DNA of 64,000 nt, from positions 124,001 through 188,000 of the forward strand of contig NZ_JFGS01000002.1 of assembly GCF_000740775.1 (NCBI RefSeq), in the 5' to 3' direction. The notes beneath the pieces were generated by a model that had not been told where the DNA came from, made no database searches, and saw nothing but the letters and a program-made list of their open reading frames with translations. The translations under genes and the position numbers were made by a program. Shown one piece after another: positions 19,826-29,585 of this stretch (position 1 is the first letter of the stretch; each line of letters starts with the position of its first letter). The stretch is from Haematobacter missouriensis. Lineage in GTDB: Bacteria; Pseudomonadota; Alphaproteobacteria; Rhodobacterales; Rhodobacteraceae.

Positions 19826-20662
19826 TCAGCGCAGGAATGCCAGCAGATCCGCGGTCAGCCGCTCCTTGTGAGAGGCCTGCAACCCGTGCGGCCCGCCCTC
19901 GTACTCCACCAGCTGGCTGTTCGCGATGCCATGCGCCGCCGCGCGGGCGGAGGGGTCGATCGGCACCGTCTTGTCGCCCGTTCCATGGATGATGAGCGTC
20001 GGCATGGTGAAAGCGGTGAGATCGGTGCGGAAATCCGTGGTTGCGAAGGCCTCCGCACAGGCCAATGTCGCCTTGAGGCTCGCCTGCATCGCAAGATTGC
20101 ATGACCACTGAACGACCTCGTCGCTGACGCCACCGGTCAGCAGGCCGCCCCCCTGCATCAGAGTCTTTCCGTAGAAAGTCTTGAAGAAGTCGGCGAAGAA
20201 ATGGGCGCGGTCCTCCTTCATGCCCTTCGCCATCTCGTCGAACACCTCCTGCGGTGTCCCGTCGGGATTGTCCGGCGTCTTCAGCATGTAGGGCACCACG
20301 GAGGAGATCAGTCCCGCCGCCCAGATACGTGTGGAGCCGTGACGGGACAGGTAGCGCGCAACCTCTCCGCCCCCCATGGAGAAGCCGACGAGCGCCGCAT
20401 CCTCGGCGCCAGTGGCTGCCAGAACATCCGCCAGATCGTCGGCCAGCGTATCGTAGTCATAGCCCGTCCACGGCTGCTCCGACCGTCCGAAGCCGCGCCG
20501 GTCATATGCGATCACCCGATGGCCCGCTGCAGCAAGCGCCATGCCGGTATCATCCCAGGTATCGGAAGACAGGGGCCAGCCATGCAGCAACACCACAGGC
20601 CGCCCCTGTCCCCAGTCCTTCACATAGAGCTTGGTCCCATCGCGGGTCTCGATCATCGCCAT
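19826..20662 (-). CDS. Alpha/beta hydrolase (chloroperoxidase/esterase-like)
   Basis: 278 residues. The alpha/beta-hydrolase features are [10 protein letters not shown] (oxyanion region near 27-36), the nucleophile elbow GFSMGGGE with S95, a candidate Asp in HGTGDKTVP, and a candidate His in GGPHGLQ. The pattern fits cofactor-free non-heme haloperoxidases, which are mostly esterases or perhydrolases in practice. No signal peptide, so cytoplasmic. It is divergent from mntH; the physiological substrate cannot be told. Confidence 0.85.
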   Translation of the reverse strand: MAMIETRDGTKLYVKDWGQGRPVVLLHGWPLSSDTWDDTGMALAAAGHRVIAYDRRGFGRSEQPWTGYDYDTLADDLADVLAATGAEDAALVGFSMGGGEVARYLSRHGSTRIWAAGLISSVVPYMLKTPDNPDGTPQEVFDEMAKGMKEDRAHFFADFFKTFYGKTLMQGGGLLTGGVSDEVVQWSCNLAMQASLKATLACAEAFATTDFRTDLTAFTMPTLIIHGTGDKTVPIDPSARAAAHGIANSQLVEYEGGPHGLQASHKERLTADLLAFLR

Positions 20663-20728
20663 CCGAATCTCCTGTGCTTTCCGAAGCGAACGGGCTGCCG
20701 GAGGGTTTGTTCCTTGCCCGCATTTCCG

Positions 20729-20756
20729 TTGACACGGGCCAAGGCGCGCCTAGATT
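20729..20756 (+). promoter_or_regulatory. Promoter of mntH
   Basis: TTGACA (20729-20734) is a perfect -35, and TAGATT (20751-20756) is the -10 at 16-nt spacing, about 33 nt before the mntH ATG. A palindrome overlaps the -10. Confidence 0.65.
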
Positions 20757-20771
20757 GCGAACGCTTCTCAA
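20755..20771. promoter_or_regulatory. Palindromic operator overlapping the mntH promoter (possible Mur/Fur/MntR site)
   Basis: TTGxGAAxxxTTCxCAA symmetry: 12 of 17 positions match the reverse complement. It overlaps the -10 and the likely transcription start of mntH, the position expected for a repressor. In Rhodobacterales the Fur relative Mur controls manganese uptake genes in response to Mn(II). Confidence 0.55.
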
Positions 20772-20788
20772 TTTTAGGCACCGTCCCC

Positions 20789-22138
20789 ATGCCGGACAAT
20801 TTCAGACTGAGCGAGATCGGCTCCGGCCCCAGCTCCGGCTGGCGGCAGGACCGGGGAGAGGCCGCGCTGTCGGACGTGCATTCGAGTGTCGCGGTGCCCA
20901 AGGGTCGCTGGCGGCGCTTCGCCGCCTTCATCGGGCCGGGCTACATGGTTGCGGTGGGCTACATGGACCCCGGCAACTGGGCTACCTCGCTCGCGGGGGG
21001 ATCACGCTTCGGCTACACCCTGCTGTTCGTGGCGTTGCTGTCCAACATCATGGCCATCGTGCTCCAGTCGCTCTGCGCCCGACTGGCCATCGGCTCCGGC
21101 CGCGATCTGGCGCAGGCCTGCCGGGATGCCTTTCCGCGATGGGTTTCCATCCCGCTATGGGCTGCGGCAGAGGTCGCGATCATCGCGACCGACATCGCCG
21201 AGGTGATCGGTACCGCCATCGGGCTGAACCTGCTGTTCGGCGTGCCGCTGGAACTCGGCGTGCTGCTCACATCGCTCGATGTGTTCCTGATCCTATGGTT
21301 GCAGCACAAGGGCTTCCGCTGGCTGGAGGCGTTCGTCATCGCCCTTCTGGGGGTAATCACCTTCAGCTTCTGCGTGCAGATCCTCCTGGCCCATCCCGAC
21401 TGGGGTGGCGTGCTGCGCGGTTTCTTCCCCACGACGGAAGTCCTGCGGAACCCGGAGATGCTGTATCTCGCCCTCGGAATCCTCGGCGCCACGGTCATGC
21501 CGCACAATCTCTACCTGCACTCCGCCATCGTCCAGACCCGCGCCTATGGCGATACGGTGGCGGAGAAGCGGGCCGCGCTGACCTACTCGACGCTGGATTC
21601 GACCATCGCACTGATGTTCGCGCTGCTCATAAACGCGGCCATCCTGATCCTTGCCGCCGCGAGTTTTCACGGCGCGGGACACACCGAACTCGCGGAGATC
21701 GACGATGCCCACAAGCTTCTCGGTCCGCTTCTCGGCTCGGCCATCGCGCCGACGCTCTTTGCGGTGGCACTTCTGTGTTGCGGACTGAACTCCACGGTAA
21801 CGGCCACACTTGCAGGACAGGCGGTGATGGAGGGGTTTCTCCAAATCCGGCTCAAACCATGGATCCGCCGGTTGGTCACCCGCGCCATCGCCATCGTTCC
21901 TGCTGCCGCGGTCACCCTGCTCTACGGACCGCGCGCGACAGGGGAACTGCTCATCCTGACGCAGGTGGTGCTCAGCCTGCAACTCACCTTCGCCGTCGTG
22001 CCGCTGGTGCTGTTCACCTGCGACAGGCGGAAGATGGGGCCCCTCGTCGCCCCGCGCTGGCTTGGCATCACCGCATGGGCGATCGCAGCGATCATCATGG
22101 CGCTGAACGCCAAGTTGGTGCTGGATTTCCTTGGATGA
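20789..22138 (+). CDS. mntH: NRAMP-family Mn(II)/Fe(II) transporter MntH
   Basis: 449 residues, about 11 transmembrane segments. The metal-binding motif DPGNWATS is in the first helix and MPHNLYLHS in the sixth, both diagnostic of NRAMP proton-coupled divalent metal transporters. The start [11 protein letters not shown] gives a soluble N-terminal tail of about 45 residues, usual for MntH. It has a strong private promoter with an overlapping operator, so metal-responsive repression is likely. A longer in-frame upstream reading is only the antisense of the neighbouring hydrolase. Confidence 0.95.
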   Translation: MPDNFRLSEIGSGPSSGWRQDRGEAALSDVHSSVAVPKGRWRRFAAFIGPGYMVAVGYMDPGNWATSLAGGSRFGYTLLFVALLSNIMAIVLQSLCARLAIGSGRDLAQACRDAFPRWVSIPLWAAAEVAIIATDIAEVIGTAIGLNLLFGVPLELGVLLTSLDVFLILWLQHKGFRWLEAFVIALLGVITFSFCVQILLAHPDWGGVLRGFFPTTEVLRNPEMLYLALGILGATVMPHNLYLHSAIVQTRAYGDTVAEKRAALTYSTLDSTIALMFALLINAAILILAAASFHGAGHTELAEIDDAHKLLGPLLGSAIAPTLFAVALLCCGLNSTVTATLAGQAVMEGFLQIRLKPWIRRLVTRAIAIVPAAAVTLLYGPRATGELLILTQVVLSLQLTFAVVPLVLFTCDRRKMGPLVAPRWLGITAWAIAAIIMALNAKLVLDFLG

Positions 22139-22479
22139 AGAACAACGCCGCTGGCATCTGAAGAACCGCGCGTGATCAGTACCAGCAGTCAGGCGGTCAT
22201 CAGTCAGGGGATCAGCGGTCAGACGATCAAGCGAACAATATTCAGGGCCACTGCATTCGGGGCCACTGCCGGATCCTTATCCGCACTTCCCGTTTCCGGC
22301 CCGGCAGAAGTCCTGCCCGCGGGCCGCCTGCCCCGCGTTCGCGCATTTCCCAACGACCGTGTTTCCGGGCCGCGCCCGGCACGTGTCGGTTCGGGCCGGT
22401 CGCAGAATCCGGCCGGGCCCTGCGGAACGATCGGCTTGGCGCTCCGGAAAACGTCAAAGGCCGTCAGATATGGACCTTG
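22139..22479. other. Intergenic spacer between mntH and the argH-linked lipoprotein
   Basis: No gene seen. The left half is rich in near-repeats of GATCAG/GTCAG, and GGGCCACTGC occurs twice within 30 nt near 22250. The right half is very GC-rich with possible hairpins around 22295-22330. The two convergent genes presumably terminate here, but no classic T-tailed hairpin was found. Confidence 0.5.
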
Positions 22480-22650
22480 TCAGGAGCGCGGCGTTCGCGG
22501 CGGCTCCACCCACTGCGCGGAGGGGGAGATCGTCACACCCTCCTGCCGCGTGTCGATATAGGTGGCTGGGGTTCCGTCCGGATAGAGCGGCACACCGTCG
22601 GCCCCGCAGGCCGACAGCGCCAGAAGTGCCAGAAGCGGCAGAAGCCTCAC
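22480..22650 (-). CDS. Small lipoprotein translationally coupled to argH
   Basis: A 56-residue protein. Its GTG start overlaps the argH stop as GTGA. It begins [19 protein letters not shown], a minimal lipoprotein signal with the lipidated cysteine at residue 15, and then a short polar tail ([22 protein letters not shown]). Short lipoproteins directly after argH are common in related alphaproteobacteria, but their function is unknown. The overlap means it would be translated from the argH message. Confidence 0.7.
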   Translation of the reverse strand: MRLLPLLALLALSACGADGVPLYPDGTPATYIDTRQEGVTISPSAQWVEPPRTPRS

Positions 22651-24062
22651 GCCAGCTTCTCCTTCCAGCGGGCGATCTGGCGGCGCACCTGATCGGGCGC
22701 GGTACCGCCATAGCTCTGGCGGCTGCGGACGGAATTGTGAACGCCCAGAACCGCGAACACATCGTCCCGGATGCCCGAATGTACCGACTGCATATCGGCC
22801 AGCGTGAGTTCCGGCAGATCGACGTCTTTCTTCTCCGCCATGGCGACAAGCGTGCCGGTGACATGATGGGCATCGCGGAACGGCAGCCCCAGTTCCCGCA
22901 CCAGCCAGTCGGCAAGGTCGGTCGCCGTGGAGAAGCCGGAGGCGGCGGCGGACTCCAACACCGGGACATTGGCGGTCAGGTCGCGCACCATGCCCTCCAT
23001 CGCGGCGAGCGACAGGATCAGGTTGTCGGCGGCGTCGAAGACCTGTTCCTTGTCCTCCTGCATGTCCTTGGAATAGGTGAGCGGCAGGCCCTTCATGATG
23101 GTGAAGAGCGCGACCGTCGCGCCGAGGATCCGGCCCAGCTTGGCGCGCAGAAGCTCCGCCGCATCCGGGTTGCGCTTCTGCGGCATGATGGAGGAGCCGG
23201 TGGAGAACCGGTCGGACAGCCGCGCGAAACGGAACTGGGCGGAAGACCAGATCACCAGCTCCTCCGCAAAGCGCGACAGGTGCATGGCGCAGATGGAGGC
23301 GGCGGAAAGGAACTCCAGCGCGAAATCCCGGTCCGCCACCGCGTCCAGCGAATTGGCCATCGGCCGGTCGAAGCCCAGTTCCTGTGCCGTCATCTCCCGG
23401 TCGATGGGGAAGGACGTGCCGGCCAGCGCGGCGGCGCCGAGCGGGCTTTCATTCATGCGGGTGCGGGCGTCCTGAAAGCGCCCCATGTCCCGGCCCAGCA
23501 TCTCCACATAGGCCATCATGTGATGACCCCAGGTCACGGGTTGCGCGGTCTGGAGATGGGTGAAGCCCGGCATGACCCAATCCGCCCCCTTCTCCGCCTG
23601 GGCGAGGAAGGCGCGGATCAGCAGTTCCAACCCGGCGATCACCGCGTCCGTCTGGTCCCGCACCCAGAGGCGGAAGTCGAGCGCGACCTGATCGTTCCGG
23701 CTCCGTGCGGTGTGCAACCGGCCCGCCGGCTCCCCGATGATCTCCTTCAGCCGGGCCTCCACGTTCATGTGGATGTCTTCCAGATCGGTGCGGAACTTGA
23801 ATGCGCCGCCCTCGATCTCTGACAAGACCGTGAGCAGCCCTTCCCCGATCGCCTGCGCATCGGTATCGGAGATGATGCCCGTCACCGCCAGCATCGCGGC
23901 ATGGGCGCGCGAGCCGCGGATGTCCTGCGCCGCAAGCCGCTGGTCGAACCCGATGGAGGCGTTGATCGCCTCCATGATCGCGTCCGGCCCTGCGGCGAAG
24001 CGGCCACCCCACATGGAGTTCGCGCCCGTGTCGGAAGTGCCTTTGTCGGTCATACTGGTCAT
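22647..24062 (-). CDS. argH: Argininosuccinate lyase
   Basis: About 471 residues from [10 protein letters not shown]. The fumarate-lyase signature [12 protein letters not shown] is intact, as are [29 protein letters not shown] and the GMWGGRF-like NSMWGGRF at the N-terminus. It splits argininosuccinate into arginine and fumarate, the last arginine biosynthetic step. The start could also be the ATG 9 nt downstream; neither has a strong ribosome site. The argH and tlpA start codons face each other about 20 nt apart, so any argH promoter must lie inside tlpA. Confidence 0.95.
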   Translation of the reverse strand: MTSMTDKGTSDTGANSMWGGRFAAGPDAIMEAINASIGFDQRLAAQDIRGSRAHAAMLAVTGIISDTDAQAIGEGLLTVLSEIEGGAFKFRTDLEDIHMNVEARLKEIIGEPAGRLHTARSRNDQVALDFRLWVRDQTDAVIAGLELLIRAFLAQAEKGADWVMPGFTHLQTAQPVTWGHHMMAYVEMLGRDMGRFQDARTRMNESPLGAAALAGTSFPIDREMTAQELGFDRPMANSLDAVADRDFALEFLSAASICAMHLSRFAEELVIWSSAQFRFARLSDRFSTGSSIMPQKRNPDAAELLRAKLGRILGATVALFTIMKGLPLTYSKDMQEDKEQVFDAADNLILSLAAMEGMVRDLTANVPVLESAAASGFSTATDLADWLVRELGLPFRDAHHVTGTLVAMAEKKDVDLPELTLADMQSVHSGIRDDVFAVLGVHNSVRSRQSYGGTAPDQVRRQIARWKEKLA

Positions 24063-24081
24063 CGTGGCCTCTGGAGGAAAC

Positions 24082-24648
24082 ATGCGCATTCGATCCCTTT
24101 TCCTATACGCGGCCCTCGGGCTTGGCGTAAACACGCCTCATGTCTTCGCGGCGGATCTGCCCGCGATGGAAGCGGCCCGCGCGGGCGACATGCGCAAGCT
24201 CACCCTCTCCGCCAACCCGCCCGACCTCTCCTCCGCCGCGCTGGAGGATGAGGCGGGCAACCCGCGCTCCATCGCCGAATGGCGGGGGAAACCGGTGCTC
24301 ATCAACTTCTGGGCAACGTGGTGCGCCCCCTGCCGGGAGGAGATGCCGTCCCTCGAGCGGCTTCAGAAGAAGATGGCCGATACGCCTTTCGAAGTGGTTA
24401 CCGTTGCGACCGGTCGCTCGGATGCGCGGGGCGTGGACAAGTTCCTCAACGAGATCGGCGTGACGGAACTGCCGCGCCTGCGCGATCCGAAGATGCAGAT
24501 GGCGCGCGACATGGGCGTGCTGGGGCTTCCCGTCTCCGTTCTGGTCGATGCAGACGGCAGGGAGGTCGCCCGCCTGATCGGCGACGCCGACTGGGACACG
24601 CCGGAGGCTGCGGCGATCATCGAGGCGCTGATCCGGCCCTCGCAATGA
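24082..24648 (+). CDS. TlpA-family thiol:disulfide oxidoreductase
   Basis: 188 residues with an N-terminal signal peptide ([16 protein letters not shown], cleavage near AFAAD-like VFAAD). A thioredoxin fold carries WCAPC (C81, C84) and the cis-proline region [10 protein letters not shown]. Such periplasmic thioredoxins reduce apocytochromes or copper-site cysteines, for example in oxidase assembly. GGAGG precedes the ATG. It is divergent from argH and its 3' end overlaps that of tag by 32 nt, tail to tail. Confidence 0.9.
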   Translation: MRIRSLFLYAALGLGVNTPHVFAADLPAMEAARAGDMRKLTLSANPPDLSSAALEDEAGNPRSIAEWRGKPVLINFWATWCAPCREEMPSLERLQKKMADTPFEVVTVATGRSDARGVDKFLNEIGVTELPRLRDPKMQMARDMGVLGLPVSVLVDADGREVARLIGDADWDTPEAAAIIEALIRPSQ

Positions 24649-25207
24649 TCCCCTGACGGAAGCAGGCGCCGACATGGTCGTTGACCAGGCCCGCCGACTG
24701 CATGAAGGCATAGACCGTCGTCGGCCCGCAGAAGCGGAATCCCGCGCGGGACAGCGCCTTGGACAAGGCAATGGAATCGGCCGTCTTCGTCGGCACCTGC
24801 GCCATCGTCTCCGGCGGCACGTGGTCGCGGGGCGCATGGCTCCACACCAGATCGGCGAACGGCTCTGCACCCCCGAGGGCAAGGAAGGCCCGCGCATTGC
24901 CGATGGTGGCCTCGATCTTGCCGCGGTGCTGGACGATGCCGGCATCCGTCAGCAGACGGGCCACCTCTGCCTCCTGCCACCCGGCGACAACCGCCGGATC
25001 GAACCCGGCGAAGGCCCGCCGGAAGGCCTCCCGTTTGCGCAGGATGGTGATCCACGACAAGCCCGCCTGGAACCCTTCCAGCTGTAGAAGCTCCCACAGG
25101 GCGCGCCCCTCCCGCAGCGGAACGCCCCATTCCGTATCGTGATAGGTGACATATAGCGGGTCGGTTCCGCACCAGCCGCAACGGGCCGGCGATGTCTCGA
25201 CGCTCAT
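24617..25207 (-). CDS. tag: DNA-3-methyladenine glycosylase I
   Basis: 196 residues from [14 protein letters not shown], with AGGAG 8 nt upstream. An in-frame TTG 6 nt earlier lacks advantage. Tag family marks are the N-terminal zinc-ligand region CGWCG...[23 protein letters not shown], and [22 protein letters not shown] with the C-terminal His/Cys ligands. It excises 3-methyladenine from alkylated DNA. Confidence 0.94.
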   Translation of the reverse strand: MSVETSPARCGWCGTDPLYVTYHDTEWGVPLREGRALWELLQLEGFQAGLSWITILRKREAFRRAFAGFDPAVVAGWQEAEVARLLTDAGIVQHRGKIEATIGNARAFLALGGAEPFADLVWSHAPRDHVPPETMAQVPTKTADSIALSKALSRAGFRFCGPTTVYAFMQSAGLVNDHVGACFRQGIIARAGSAPR

Positions 25208-25365
25208 GTGCAACGCTCCTTTTGAGAACGAAAAATGAACTTTTTACCACCAGGGTCAAGGTGCGGCATGCCACCGCCGTCGGTGTTGCGCTCTCTGTGG
25301 TGAGCCGCCATAGATTGCACAAGCGCCGGTGCGTCCACGCATCCCGGCCCAAGGGGAGAATTGCC

Positions 25366-26541
25366 ATGACCAATGTCGTGATCGTTTCAGCCGCCCGTAC
25401 TCCGGTCGGCAGTTTCAACGGCTCTTTCGCATCCACGCCTGCCCACGAACTGGGCAAGGTCGTGCTGGAGGCCCTGGTGGAGCGCGCAGGCATCGCGCGG
25501 GAGGATGTCTCGGAGACCATCCTCGGCCAGGTCCTCCCTGCAGGGCAGGGCCAGAACCCGGCCCGTCAGGCGCATGTGAACGCCGGTCTGCCGATCGAAT
25601 CCGCCGCATGGGGCATCAATCAGGTCTGTGGCTCCGGGCTTCGTGCCGTGGCGATCGGCGCGCAGCACATCCAGCTTGGGGATGCCGCCGTGATCGCGGC
25701 GGGGGGGCAGGAGAGCATGTCCCTTTCCCCCCATGTGCAGCATCTGCGCGCGGGCACCAAGATGGGCGACATCAAGTTCATCGATTCGATGATCCGCGAC
25801 GGGCTGTGGGACGCCTTCAACGGCTACCACATGGGCCAGACGGCAGAGAATGTCGCCGCCAAGTTCCAGATCACGCGTGAAGCGCAGGACGAATTCGCCG
25901 TCGCCTCCCAGAACAAGGCCGAGGCCGCACAGAAGGCCGGGCGCTTCCGGGATGAGATCGTTCCCGTCGTGCTGAAGACCCGCAAGGGCGATGTGACGGT
26001 GGATGCCGACGAATACATCCGCCACGGTGCGACCATGGAGGCGATGGCCAAGCTGAAACCCGCCTTCACCAAGGATGGCACCGTCACCGCCGCCAATGCC
26101 TCCGGCATCAATGACGGCGCAGCGGGCGTTCTGCTGATGACGGAGGAGGAAGCGGCGCGGCGCGGCCTGAAACCCATCGCGCGCATCGCCTCCTGGGCCA
26201 CCGCCGGGGTCGATCCGGCGATCATGGGCACCGGGCCGATCCCCGCCTCGCGCAGGGCGCTGGAGAAGGCGGGCTGGAAGGTGTCGGACCTCGATCTGGT
26301 GGAGGCGAACGAAGCCTTCGCGGCGCAGGCGCTGGCGGTGAACAAGGAGATGGGCTGGGATCCGGAGATCGTGAACGTGAACGGTGGCGCCATCGCCATC
26401 GGCCACCCGATCGGCGCTTCGGGTGCCCGCATCCTCAACACGCTGCTGCACGAGATGACCCGGCGTGACGCGAAGAAGGGTCTCGCGACGCTCTGCATCG
26501 GCGGCGGAATGGGTGTGGCGATGTGTCTCGAACGCGGGTGA
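25366..26541 (+). CDS. phaA: Acetyl-CoA acetyltransferase (beta-ketothiolase)
   Basis: 391 residues, usual biosynthetic thiolase length. The acyl-enzyme cysteine is C88 (QVCGSG), H347 lies in [10 protein letters not shown], and the deprotonating C377 is in LCIGGGMG. It condenses two acetyl-CoA to acetoacetyl-CoA. AAGGGGAG precedes the ATG. phaB follows after 53 nt, so the pair supplies (R)-3-hydroxybutyryl-CoA for polyhydroxybutyrate. No PHB synthase is in the window. Confidence 0.96.
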   Translation: MTNVVIVSAARTPVGSFNGSFASTPAHELGKVVLEALVERAGIAREDVSETILGQVLPAGQGQNPARQAHVNAGLPIESAAWGINQVCGSGLRAVAIGAQHIQLGDAAVIAAGGQESMSLSPHVQHLRAGTKMGDIKFIDSMIRDGLWDAFNGYHMGQTAENVAAKFQITREAQDEFAVASQNKAEAAQKAGRFRDEIVPVVLKTRKGDVTVDADEYIRHGATMEAMAKLKPAFTKDGTVTAANASGINDGAAGVLLMTEEEAARRGLKPIARIASWATAGVDPAIMGTGPIPASRRALEKAGWKVSDLDLVEANEAFAAQALAVNKEMGWDPEIVNVNGGAIAIGHPIGASGARILNTLLHEMTRRDAKKGLATLCIGGGMGVAMCLERG

Positions 26542-26594
26542 GCGACGCCGGACTATCATTGCCGCACAAATGATTTCAGGAGAGGGGGGAAGCT

Positions 26595-27317
26595 ATGTCT
26601 AGAGTCGCATTGGTGACGGGTGGCACGAGGGGGATCGGCGCAGCCATCTCTCTCGCGCTCCGGGATGCGGGCTACAAGGTTGCCGCGAATTATGCGGGCA
26701 ACAGCGCCGCGGCGGAGGAATTCAGCCGCGACACCGGCATTCCAGCCTTCCGTTGGTCGGTGGCCGATTACGAAGCCTGCAAGGCGGGAATCGCCGAGGT
26801 GGAGGAGGCGCTCGGCCCGATCGATGTTCTGGTGAACAACGCTGGGATCACGCGGGACTCGCTCTTTCACAAGATGACGCCCGATCAATGGCGTGAGGTG
26901 ATCGACACCAATCTCAGCGGGTTGTTCAATATGACCCACCCGCTCTGGCCGGGGATGCGGGAGCGGAAATTCGGCCGCGTGATTTCTATCTCCTCCATCA
27001 ACGGGCAGAAGGGACAGGTGGGGCAGGCGAATTACTCCGCCGCCAAGGCAGGCGATCTGGGCTTCACCAAGGCGCTGGCACAGGAAGGCGCGCGCGCGGG
27101 TATCACGGTGAACGCCATCGCACCGGGCTATATTGCCACGGAGATGGTCATGGCCGTGCCGGAGAAGGTGCGGGAAAGCATCGTGGCACAAATCCCGACC
27201 GGACGACTCGGCCAGCCGGAAGAGATCGCGCGTTGTGTGGTGTTCCTCGCCTCCGACGACGCGGGCTTCATCACAGGCTCGACCATCACGGCAAATGGCG
27301 GGCAATTCTTTGTCTGA
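26595..27317 (+). CDS. phaB: Acetoacetyl-CoA reductase
   Basis: 240-residue short-chain dehydrogenase with TGGTRGIG (8-15), NNAG (81-84) and the catalytic S134, Y147, K151 (YSAAK). The TGGTRGIG glycine loop and FNMTHPLWPGMRER segment fit PhaB rather than FabG, and the phaA neighbour decides it. It reduces acetoacetyl-CoA with NADPH to (R)-3-hydroxybutyryl-CoA. AGGAGAGGGGGGA lies upstream. Confidence 0.95.
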   Translation: MSRVALVTGGTRGIGAAISLALRDAGYKVAANYAGNSAAAEEFSRDTGIPAFRWSVADYEACKAGIAEVEEALGPIDVLVNNAGITRDSLFHKMTPDQWREVIDTNLSGLFNMTHPLWPGMRERKFGRVISISSINGQKGQVGQANYSAAKAGDLGFTKALAQEGARAGITVNAIAPGYIATEMVMAVPEKVRESIVAQIPTGRLGQPEEIARCVVFLASDDAGFITGSTITANGGQFFV

Positions 27318-27385
27318 GTCCGGACAGCACCTTGTCTGAACCCTCCTCGCCCCAACCGAGCGGGCTTTTGCCCGGCGCCGGGGGG

Positions 27386-28288
27386 ATGCGTCACTCTGAC
27401 GCGTCCCGCAGCCGGGCGACCCTCATCGGCCTGTCGGCGGTGCTTCTGTGGGCCTTGCTGGCACTGTTCACCATAGGATCGTCTCCAGTCCCCCCGCTCC
27501 TGCTGAATGCGCTGTGTTTCGGCATCGGCGGGATGGTCGGCGTGATCTGGATGAGTATCTCCGGCACGGCACATCGGCTGCGGCAGGTGCCAATTTCCGT
27601 CTATGCCTTTGGAACGGCCGGGCTTTTCGGATACCATATTCTCTATTTCTATGCCTTCCGTCTTAGCCCGACGGCAGAAACGGGGCTGATCGCCTATCTT
27701 TGGCCATTGTTTATCGTGCTGGGGTCCGCGCTGCTTCCCGGTGAACGGCTTCGCGGCGGGCATATCGCGGGCGCGCTGCTCGCCTTCGCGGGCGCAGCGC
27801 TCATCGTGCTGGGCAAGGGGTCAGACGGTGCGGCATCCGGGCTGGGGCAGATGCTGGCCTTTGGCTGTGCCCTGACGTGGACGGCCTATTCGCTCATCTC
27901 GCGCAGGCTTGGCACCGTGCCGACCGAGAGCGTGGCCGTATTCTGTATTGCCACGGCGGTGCTTTCCGCCGTGGCGCATATGAAATTCGAGCCAACGGTC
28001 TGGCCCGACAGCCCCATGGGCTGGGCCTCTGTCCTTTTGCTGGGACTGGGACCGGTAGGCATCGCCTTCTACACGTGGGACGTGGGGATGAAGCGGGGAG
28101 ATGTGCAACTGCTGGGTGTTGCCAGCTATGCTGCCCCGTTGCTATCCACGCTCGCGCTGATCATCGCAGGCATCGCCGAAGCCAGTATCACCCTGCTCGT
28201 CGCTGCGCTGCTGATAACCGGCGGAGCAGCTCTCGCCGCCCGCGCCGGCAAGGCGCGACGGACGATCAGTGCGTCGAAAGACGTTTGA
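27386..28288 (+). CDS. EamA/DMT-family transporter (YddG-like exporter)
   Basis: 300 residues, about ten transmembrane helices in two EamA repeats. The N-terminal repeat holds YHILYFYAFRLSPTAETGLI and the C-terminal repeat LGLGPVGIAFYTWDVGMKRG with GVASYAAPLLSTL, resembling aromatic amino acid/metabolite exporters of the YddG type. The start MRHSDASRSR has a G-rich site; earlier in-frame starts would be hydrophilic and overlap phaB. It lies 68 nt after phaB and may share its transcript. Substrate unknown. Confidence 0.85.
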   Translation: MRHSDASRSRATLIGLSAVLLWALLALFTIGSSPVPPLLLNALCFGIGGMVGVIWMSISGTAHRLRQVPISVYAFGTAGLFGYHILYFYAFRLSPTAETGLIAYLWPLFIVLGSALLPGERLRGGHIAGALLAFAGAALIVLGKGSDGAASGLGQMLAFGCALTWTAYSLISRRLGTVPTESVAVFCIATAVLSAVAHMKFEPTVWPDSPMGWASVLLLGLGPVGIAFYTWDVGMKRGDVQLLGVASYAAPLLSTLALIIAGIAEASITLLVAALLITGGAALAARAGKARRTISASKDV

Positions 28289-28433
28289 TCTGCTCCTTGA
28301 GACGCATCTTCTGCCGCTTCATCTCGGCAATGTGGAGCGCGTCCGTCGCTGGACTGCGCTGCGCCTCCTCGACGCGCGCCGACAGCGCGGCGTGCTTTTT
28401 GCGGAGCTCTTGCAGGTGGGAACTGACTGCCAC
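28266..28433 (-). CDS. DUF465 (YdcH-like) small helical protein
   Basis: 55 residues. The GTG start is set by a perfect AAAGGAGG six bases upstream; a longer frame starting 24 nt earlier would bury this site. The sequence (MAVSSHLQELRKKHAALSAR, then MKRQKMRLKEQIKRL) is a charged helical hairpin typical of DUF465 proteins. Function unknown. Its 3' end overlaps that of the EamA transporter by 23 nt. Confidence 0.85.
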   Translation of the reverse strand: MAVSSHLQELRKKHAALSARVEEAQRSPATDALHIAEMKRQKMRLKEQIKRLSTH

Positions 28434-28547
28434 GGTCTTCCTCCTTTGGTGATCCACACCTCAATAGGAACACAGGAGACGAGTCGTGTCACGCCCGGAA
28501 TGAAACGGCGATATGACGTAACGGCGACCGGATGAGCACATTTGTTA

Positions 28548-29336
28548 CTAAAATGGCAGGTTTTTGCCATCACGAAGAATTTCAGAGACATCATTCTTGA
28601 AATTTTCGCCATCTTTTTCGTGATTTGCCCCTTCGTGCAGCACAAAAGGTGCGAGCAGGCGGAAGGCAGCGCGGCTGCCTTTTCGCGCCCGGCAGATGAT
28701 CCGCCGTGCAGCGCGTCCCTCCCGCGGGGCGAGCGGCAGAATTACGATCCCCCCTGTCCGTGCGGAGAGCGCGGCGAGCAATTCCGGTAGTCGATCCGCT
28801 GCCTGAATGATGCTAAGGTACCCCCCGGGAGAGAGCCGCCTCAGCCCCGTCTCTACCCAGAGCTCGAGCGGCGTTTCCTCCCGGAGCGCAGCCTCCCGCC
28901 CCGGATCGCTGGCACGGGTGCCGCCTTGCGCACGATAATAGGGTGGGTTCGCTATGACGTGGTCGAAGCTCTCCGCCTTCAAGATCGCAGGGAGCGCGGC
29001 GATATCGCCCTCCGTCACCGCCATCGGGATGCCGTTGGTCGCGGCATTTCTGCGGGCGAGGTCCGCATAGGCGGCCTGACGCTCTACCCCGGCCAGGCGC
29101 AGCCCCGGCACCCGTCTGCCCAGACACAGGCTCGCCACGCCCGCCCCGCAACCGAGTTCGAGGACCGACTCACCCTCTCGTGCAGGCACCGAAGCGGCGA
29201 GAAGCACCGGATCGACAGCCGCACGATAGCCGCCCCGCGGCTGCAGGATGCAAAGCCGGCCGCCGAGAAATCCGTCGGACGTAAGGTCACCATCCGAGAA
29301 GCGCGGCGGGGAAGCACCGTCCAGTGGCTGGATCAT
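28548..29336 (-). CDS. TrmN6/YfiC-like SAM-dependent methyltransferase
   Basis: 262 residues from MIQPLDGASPPRFS. The Rossmann motif I VLELGCGAGVASL, acidic residue region LAGVERQAAYADLARRN and catalytic NPPY (VIANPPYYRA) mark an N6-adenine methyltransferase like tRNA1(Val) A37 methyltransferase. The segment QPRGGYRAAVDPVLLAASVP is characteristic of this group. The start is the ATG 20 nt after the DUF2007 stop; the reading frame stays open far upstream, but that is antisense to the prenyl synthase. tRNA target is inferred. Confidence 0.88.
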   Translation of the reverse strand: MIQPLDGASPPRFSDGDLTSDGFLGGRLCILQPRGGYRAAVDPVLLAASVPAREGESVLELGCGAGVASLCLGRRVPGLRLAGVERQAAYADLARRNAATNGIPMAVTEGDIAALPAILKAESFDHVIANPPYYRAQGGTRASDPGREAALREETPLELWVETGLRRLSPGGYLSIIQAADRLPELLAALSARTGGIVILPLAPREGRAARRIICRARKGSRAAFRLLAPFVLHEGANHEKDGENFKNDVSEILRDGKNLPF

Positions 29337-29356
29337 CTGCTGGCCGTCCTCATGGA

Positions 29357-29572
29357 TCAGTCGCTGACCGTGAGGCCGTTGTCGGTGAGTACGCGGCGCG
29401 CATGGTTCAGATCGCCGTCCCGCACCATGAGGCGCCGCGGCAGAATGCCCAAGGATCCTTCGAGAATGCTCATGTGGACGTCCAGTGGAAACGCGGCTAT
29501 ACCCTCGCCCTGAAGCAAGGCCACGGCAAAGGGGATGACGGTTGGGTCGCTTGTTCGCAGCACTTCTCGCAT
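29357..29572 (-). CDS. DUF2007 putative signal-transducing protein
   Basis: 71 residues: MREVLRTSDPTVIPFAVALL, then EGIAAFPLDVHMSILEGSLG and RRLMVRDGDLNHARRVL. This matches the DUF2007 pattern found in many bacteria, including the P-II-like small fold. Role unknown. It precedes the methyltransferase by 20 nt on the same strand, so they are probably co-transcribed. Its ATG lies 13 nt from the divergent start chosen for the prenyl synthase. Confidence 0.85.
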   Translation of the reverse strand: MREVLRTSDPTVIPFAVALLQGEGIAAFPLDVHMSILEGSLGILPRRLMVRDGDLNHARRVLTDNGLTVSD

Positions 29573-29585
29573 GAGCGGAGTAAAC

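Noticed and set aside
28434-28457. Longer start for the DUF465 gene
   Set aside because: The added residues are atypical and would place the perfect AGGAGG inside the coding region.
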